Program-made: the position numbers and the translations under genes
Notes under the pieces: model-generated
Database searches by the model: none
What the model was told of the DNA's origin: nothing
Seen by the model: the letters and a program-made list of their open reading frames with translations, nothing else
Assembly (NCBI GenBank): GCA_003514205.1
Contig: DORQ01000183.1
Location: 6,173-15,180 of the forward strand
Length of the DNA: 9,008 nucleotides
Reading direction: 5' to 3'
DNA from: Acidimicrobiaceae bacterium
Lineage (GTDB): Bacteria > Actinomycetota > Acidimicrobiia > Acidimicrobiales > Microtrichaceae
Part shown: positions 5,803-9,008 of the stretch, one piece after another
Layout of the letters: each line of letters opens with the position of its first letter
Position numbering within the stretch: position 1 is the first letter of the stretch

Positions 5803-5808
5803 TATGAT
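5803..5808 (+). promoter_or_regulatory. -10 box for the LCP gene
   Basis: TATGAT differs from the consensus TATAAT at one base and ends 8 bases before GTG 5817. No Shine-Dalgarno is visible, so the message may be leaderless and start close to the GTG. A matching -35 box is not evident. Confidence 0.5.
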
Positions 5809-5816
5809 CCTGTTTC

Positions 5817-7784
5817 GTGCCGACGTCCCGCCCACCATCGGAATCTGGATCTCCGCGTCGTGCCAACACTCCAAGTTCTGGAGCCGGAGCGAGGTCGGCA
5901 AAGCCTGCTAGTTCCGGTCGCCGAGTGGCAGCGTCCAGCGGAGAACACAAGCAGGCGAGTCAACACAAGCCGCGCTCGACAACCCCTCAGCCATCAGGGG
6001 AAAAGCGAGGCGCTGAGGCCCAGCAACGGACGACGCGGCAGAAACCGTCGACCCAGAAGCCGTCGCGGCGGACACAAGCTCCTCAGTCGCAGTCGCGATC
6101 CACGAGGTCTGAGTCGAGAGCGCCGTCCTCGCGTCGGGGACAGGCCTCGCCGAACTCGGGACGGCGGGATGCTGGCTCCGTTTCCGAAGCTCCGACTAGG
6201 TCCCGCCGTATTGTCGATTCCTCCAGCTCCTCCAGTTCACGCGTGCACATTCCACCTGGTGCTCCCTCAGGCCACAGTGCAGCACGGGCACGCCGCGGTG
6301 GATCGTCGAACGGCCAGCGAACACTTCGGGTCATTCTCGCCTTCGCGGCAGTTGCGCTGCTTTTGTTGGGCGCGGTGGTGGTCTACGGACTGCAGAAGTT
6401 CAACAGTATTGAACGAGTCAAAGCAGATGTCGACGCGGTTGTCGCGGAGCAACCGAGGAATTTCCTCCTTGTTGGAAGCGACACGCGAGACATTGACGAC
6501 ACGGACGAGAATTCGGCTGCGATCTTCGGGAATGAGACTGAACGGCCACCGGGCGGACAACGGGCCGACACGATTCTGATCGCACGAGTCGACCCGATGA
6601 AATCGACGATCGAGCTCCTGTCGATTCCCCGAGATCTGTGGGTGAAGACGCCCAATGGCAAACGGGGAAGGATCAACGCCGCCTACAACAACGGCCCTCA
6701 ACTGTTGATTGACACGATTCGCCAGAATCTTGGAATCTCGATCAACCACTATGTGGAAGTCAACTTCAATGGCTTCAAGGGCCTTGTCGATGCAATTGGT
6801 GGTGTACCTCTGTATTTCTCCAACCCTGTTCGAGATCGAAATTCCGGACTGAGGGTCGATGAGCCGGGCTGCCATGTTCTCGAGGGCTCACAAGCACTTG
6901 CCTTCGCTCGATCCCGCCACTTGGAGGTCTTCAACGGGAAATCCTGGAAGGAGGACGGGGCTGCGGATCTTGGTCGCATCACCCGTCAGCAGATCTTCCT
7001 GCGCCATAGCCTTGGCAAGGTCTCCACGCTTGGCATTGACGATGTGGGAACGCTTCGATCATTGATCGGCGTGGCGATTGAATCAGTGAAGCTCGACGAC
7101 TCACTAGGGACTTCAGACATCATCGATTTGGCTCGCAAGTTCTCTGACTTCAATGCCAAAGCAATGGTGGTGCATCGGCTACCAACAGAGCCGTTCCGGA
7201 CCGGGGGCGGGGCCGATGTTTTGCGGATTGACCAGACGGCCGGCGAACAGATCCTCGACATTTTCCGAGGTAAGCGGCCCGCTACCAAGGTCGAGCTTCC
7301 GCCAACGACGGTGTTGTCGGCAGCGAACCTGACGGTCAATGTGCACAATGCGGCGGGACAGCAAGGTCTCGCCCGATCGGCGGCGGACTTGCTTGCAACC
7401 CATGGCTTTCGAATTGGTGAGGTCGGCAATTCTGACCGTCAGACGAAAACAACGCTTCGATTTGCTCCCGGCGCTGAGGCGCAAGCCAGTCTCGTTGCAG
7501 CCGCCATCTCGCCCAGCCCGACCCTGGCGCCGGATCCCTCCATAGCCTCGGGAACGGTCACGCTGGTGCTTGGCAGCGATGGAGCCACAATTTCACAGGG
7601 CACTGCGGTTGTCCCAGGTGTGGCTTCGAACACAGGGGCAACTGGTGCTGGTTCTGGCGTAGGGTCGACCACGGTTCCTGCCGAAGGCCAAGCGACGCCA
7701 GAAGTGAACAACGGAGTGCCAGAAGGCGAATCGCAGGCTGGCATCGCTATCGGTGATCCACCCAAGGGAGTGAGCTGCGGCTAG
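5817..7784 (+). CDS. LytR-CpsA-Psr (LCP) family cell-wall glycopolymer ligase with LytR_C domain
   Basis: A 655-residue membrane enzyme. LCP proteins transfer glycopolymers such as teichoic acids, capsule or arabinogalactan from a lipid carrier to peptidoglycan on the outer face of the membrane. Residues 1-168 are a basic Ser/Arg/Gln/Pro-rich cytoplasmic tail, likely disordered. One TM helix is at about 170-190. The LCP domain runs about 214-400: NFLLVGSDTRD (215-225), RADTILIARVDP (249-260), LLSIPRDLWV (267-276), GRINAAYNNG (284-293) and LAFARSRH (361-368). The Arg/Asp residues expected to bind the lipid pyrophosphate (Asp251, Arg272, Arg365, Arg367) are present. A LytR_C domain spans about 505-587, followed by a Gly/Thr/Ala-rich tail. 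GTG 5817 is supported by the TATGAT box; a later start would only shorten the tail. It follows the acyl-CoA dehydrogenase by 74 bp and probably has its own promoter. The substrate polymer is not known. Confidence 0.95.
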   Translation: MPTSRPPSESGSPRRANTPSSGAGARSAKPASSGRRVAASSGEHKQASQHKPRSTTPQPSGEKRGAEAQQRTTRQKPSTQKPSRRTQAPQSQSRSTRSESRAPSSRRGQASPNSGRRDAGSVSEAPTRSRRIVDSSSSSSSRVHIPPGAPSGHSAARARRGGSSNGQRTLRVILAFAAVALLLLGAVVVYGLQKFNSIERVKADVDAVVAEQPRNFLLVGSDTRDIDDTDENSAAIFGNETERPPGGQRADTILIARVDPMKSTIELLSIPRDLWVKTPNGKRGRINAAYNNGPQLLIDTIRQNLGISINHYVEVNFNGFKGLVDAIGGVPLYFSNPVRDRNSGLRVDEPGCHVLEGSQALAFARSRHLEVFNGKSWKEDGAADLGRITRQQIFLRHSLGKVSTLGIDDVGTLRSLIGVAIESVKLDDSLGTSDIIDLARKFSDFNAKAMVVHRLPTEPFRTGGGADVLRIDQTAGEQILDIFRGKRPATKVELPPTTVLSAANLTVNVHNAAGQQGLARSAADLLATHGFRIGEVGNSDRQTKTTLRFAPGAEAQASLVAAAISPSPTLAPDPSIASGTVTLVLGSDGATISQGTAVVPGVASNTGATGAGSGVGSTTVPAEGQATPEVNNGVPEGESQAGIAIGDPPKGVSCG

Positions 7785-7791
7785 CAGGCAC

Positions 7792-7801
7792 GTGCATGCA
7801 C
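7792..7801. repeat. 10-bp perfect palindrome after the LCP gene
   Basis: GTGCATGCAC is fully self-complementary and starts 8 bases after the LCP stop codon. It could contribute to termination or be a binding site, but it has no loop and may be chance. Confidence 0.25.
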
Positions 7802-7808
7802 TAGTTGA

Positions 7809-7826
7809 GCATCAAGGTTCTGATGC
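7809..7826 (+). terminator. Hairpin between the LCP and metallopeptidase genes
   Basis: GCATCA (7809-7814) and TGATGC (7821-7826) form a perfect 6-bp stem with a 6-base loop, 25 bases after the LCP stop codon and upstream of the next gene's candidate promoter. The position fits a terminator, though the stem is modest and no T-run follows. Confidence 0.4.
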
Positions 7827-7845
7827 CCCGATCCTTCTGTAGCTG

Positions 7846-7851
7846 TAATGT
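7846..7851 (+). promoter_or_regulatory. Candidate -10 box for the metallopeptidase gene
   Basis: TAATGT fits TANNNT and would place the transcript start near 7858, leaving a leader of about 23 bases that holds the ribosome binding site. No good -35 box is seen at 16-18 bases. Confidence 0.35.
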
Positions 7852-7865
7852 CCTGAGAACGCGTT

Positions 7866-7873
7866 AAGGGGGA
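7866..7873 (+). promoter_or_regulatory. Ribosome binding site for the metallopeptidase gene
   Basis: AAGGGGGA lies seven bases before ATG 7881. It supports that ATG over the later in-frame ATG at 7893 (residue 5). Confidence 0.65.
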
Positions 7874-7880
7874 CAACGGC

Positions 7881-9002
7881 ATGAGCGGTGTGATGAATCG
7901 ATTCCAAGCGAGGATCACGGCAGTGCTCCTCCTCGTCGTCGTCGTCGGTGCAAGTTGTGCGCCAGCGCCAGCGCCACTGACTCGGGATGAACAGGTCGCA
8001 CAGATCGTCGCCTTTGTTGAGAACTCTCGGGGCCATGAGTTCCTGGTCGAGCCAACGGTTACCTTCGTCCCAGACGCGGTCTTTCAACAACACGTTCTTG
8101 ATTCCATCGTGAGCGCAGAACCAGGACTTGCAACTGATGAAGTTGCGTTCAAGGCGCTCGAGTGGATGAAACCCACCGACAGCTTGTATCAGAAGTATCG
8201 GATCGCATTCGGCGGGGCAGTGGTTGGCTTTTATGACCCAGTATCAAAGGTCCTGGAGGTCCGTGGGAGCGAGCTCACTCCGTACCGCAAGGAGGTGGTG
8301 GCCCACGAACTCACCCACGCGCTCGATGATCAGCTCTTTGGCCTCAATGAGAGCTTCGGCGAGGGAGTCCTGAACGAGTCGCAATTGTCGTTCCTCGTCG
8401 CTGTGGAGGGCGATGCCGTGCAAACGCAGCGTTCGTTCGTTGCCTCGTTGCCACCACTGGAGCAACTCCAAAGCACGCTGGAGCAGCTCTCGTTTCCGAT
8501 CGACCCAGAGTTGCTCACCGTTCCCATAGCGTTGTTAAGCCTGAGCCAAGCTCCGTACCTGCAGGGCCCTCAATTTGTCGGCGGTCTCGGTGGTAATGCA
8601 GGAATTGATTCGATGTTCGACCGATATCCCACCACGGCGGAGCAGGCGTGGGACCCCGCCAAGTACCTCAGCAACGAACCGGCTGTCGCGGTTGCCACTC
8701 CGCCCGCCGATGGCACCGTCGTGAATGCTGGCACCTGGGGGAGATTTCTGATGACCTTGGTTCTGGCTGAGGGCATCAGCCTCGACGCGACAGTCAGCCC
8801 ACTCACCAACGGATGGGCAGGTGACGCGTACGTGACATGGCGAGATGGAGCGAGCTCCTGTATTCGAATCGACACTCAATCTGATTCCGTCAGCGAGGCA
8901 GCTTCGTTGTCAGGAGGGCTCCTTGAGTGGGCGAGCCGCCATGATGGAGCGACGATTACCTCGGTGAATCCAACGACGACTCGTTTGACCTCGTGTCACT
9001 GA
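7881..9002 (+). CDS. Putative HExxH zinc metallopeptidase lipoprotein
   Basis: A 373-residue predicted extracytoplasmic protein. The N-terminus has Arg7 and Arg11, a hydrophobic core (13-22) and a lipobox-like GASC ending at Cys26, followed by an Ala/Pro linker, so it is probably lipid-anchored outside the membrane. The key motif is VVAHELTHALDDQ (139-151): His142, Glu143 and His146 form an HExxH zinc site. VEGDA (175-179) downstream offers Glu176 as a possible third ligand, as in gluzincins. Further blocks, YPTTAEQAWDPAKYL (249-263) and GWAGDAYVTW (311-320), recur in uncharacterised HExxH proteins of Actinobacteria and Archaea as I remember them, so this is probably a known but uncharacterised family. 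Cys327 and Cys372 could form a disulfide. Substrate and role are unknown; envelope protein processing is a guess. It follows the LCP gene by 96 bp with its own likely promoter. Confidence 0.85.
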   Translation: MSGVMNRFQARITAVLLLVVVVGASCAPAPAPLTRDEQVAQIVAFVENSRGHEFLVEPTVTFVPDAVFQQHVLDSIVSAEPGLATDEVAFKALEWMKPTDSLYQKYRIAFGGAVVGFYDPVSKVLEVRGSELTPYRKEVVAHELTHALDDQLFGLNESFGEGVLNESQLSFLVAVEGDAVQTQRSFVASLPPLEQLQSTLEQLSFPIDPELLTVPIALLSLSQAPYLQGPQFVGGLGGNAGIDSMFDRYPTTAEQAWDPAKYLSNEPAVAVATPPADGTVVNAGTWGRFLMTLVLAEGISLDATVSPLTNGWAGDAYVTWRDGASSCIRIDTQSDSVSEAASLSGGLLEWASRHDGATITSVNPTTTRLTSCH

Positions 9003-9008
9003 CGAGCC

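Noticed and set aside
5860..6579. A 239-codon plus-strand open frame inside the LCP gene
   Set aside because: It is a +1-type shadow of the low-complexity Ser/Arg-rich part of the LCP gene, very Arg-rich with no motif, while the LCP frame runs through with clear domains.
1..9008. Defence island, prophage, insertion sequence or biosynthetic cluster
   Set aside because: No transposase, integrase, terminal repeats, nuclease, toxin-antitoxin or synthase gene was found; the genes are housekeeping or envelope types.

Overview
The window looks like ordinary chromosomal DNA from a high-G+C Gram-positive bacterium, most likely an actinobacterium of the Acidimicrobiia type. This rests on protein families, not on a search: a DUF2510 / Excalibur membrane protein, a DUF2752 protein, a LytR-CpsA-Psr (LCP) cell-wall ligase with a LytR_C domain, a FrhB-like F420-type iron-sulfur flavoprotein, a FadE-like acyl-CoA dehydrogenase and two lipoproteins. 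Several genes also lack a Shine-Dalgarno sequence and have a TANNNT -10 box just before the start codon, the leaderless arrangement common in Actinobacteria.

Layout. Positions 1-390 (minus strand) hold the N-terminal part of a histidine-phosphatase / phosphoglycerate-mutase-like protein that runs off the left edge. It is divergent from a small cysteine-containing lipoprotein (506-913, plus). That gene converges on a FrhB/FdhB-like protein (995-2182, minus), with strong hairpins between them. A 257-bp divergent intergenic region leads to a plus-strand series: a DUF2510-TM-Excalibur protein with an octapeptide repeat (2440-3966), a DUF2752 membrane protein (4010-4471), an acyl-CoA dehydrogenase behind a perfect-arm palindrome (4513-5742), an LCP ligase (5817-7784), and a lipoprotein with an HExxH zinc-protease motif (7881-9002).

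How the genes fit together. No single pathway links them. Four of the eight products are predicted to act at or outside the membrane (lipoprotein, Excalibur protein, LCP ligase, metallopeptidase lipoprotein), so there is a loose envelope theme. The FrhB-like protein and the acyl-CoA dehydrogenase are redox flavoenzymes that probably act independently. Most plus-strand genes appear to have their own promoter rather than forming one operon.

I see no mobile element, CRISPR array, RNA gene, phage gene or defence system. The most interesting items are the orphan FrhB-like protein, the HExxH lipoprotein family, the double-ended DUF2510/Excalibur protein, the palindromic operator in front of the acyl-CoA dehydrogenase, and the repeated use of leaderless starts.
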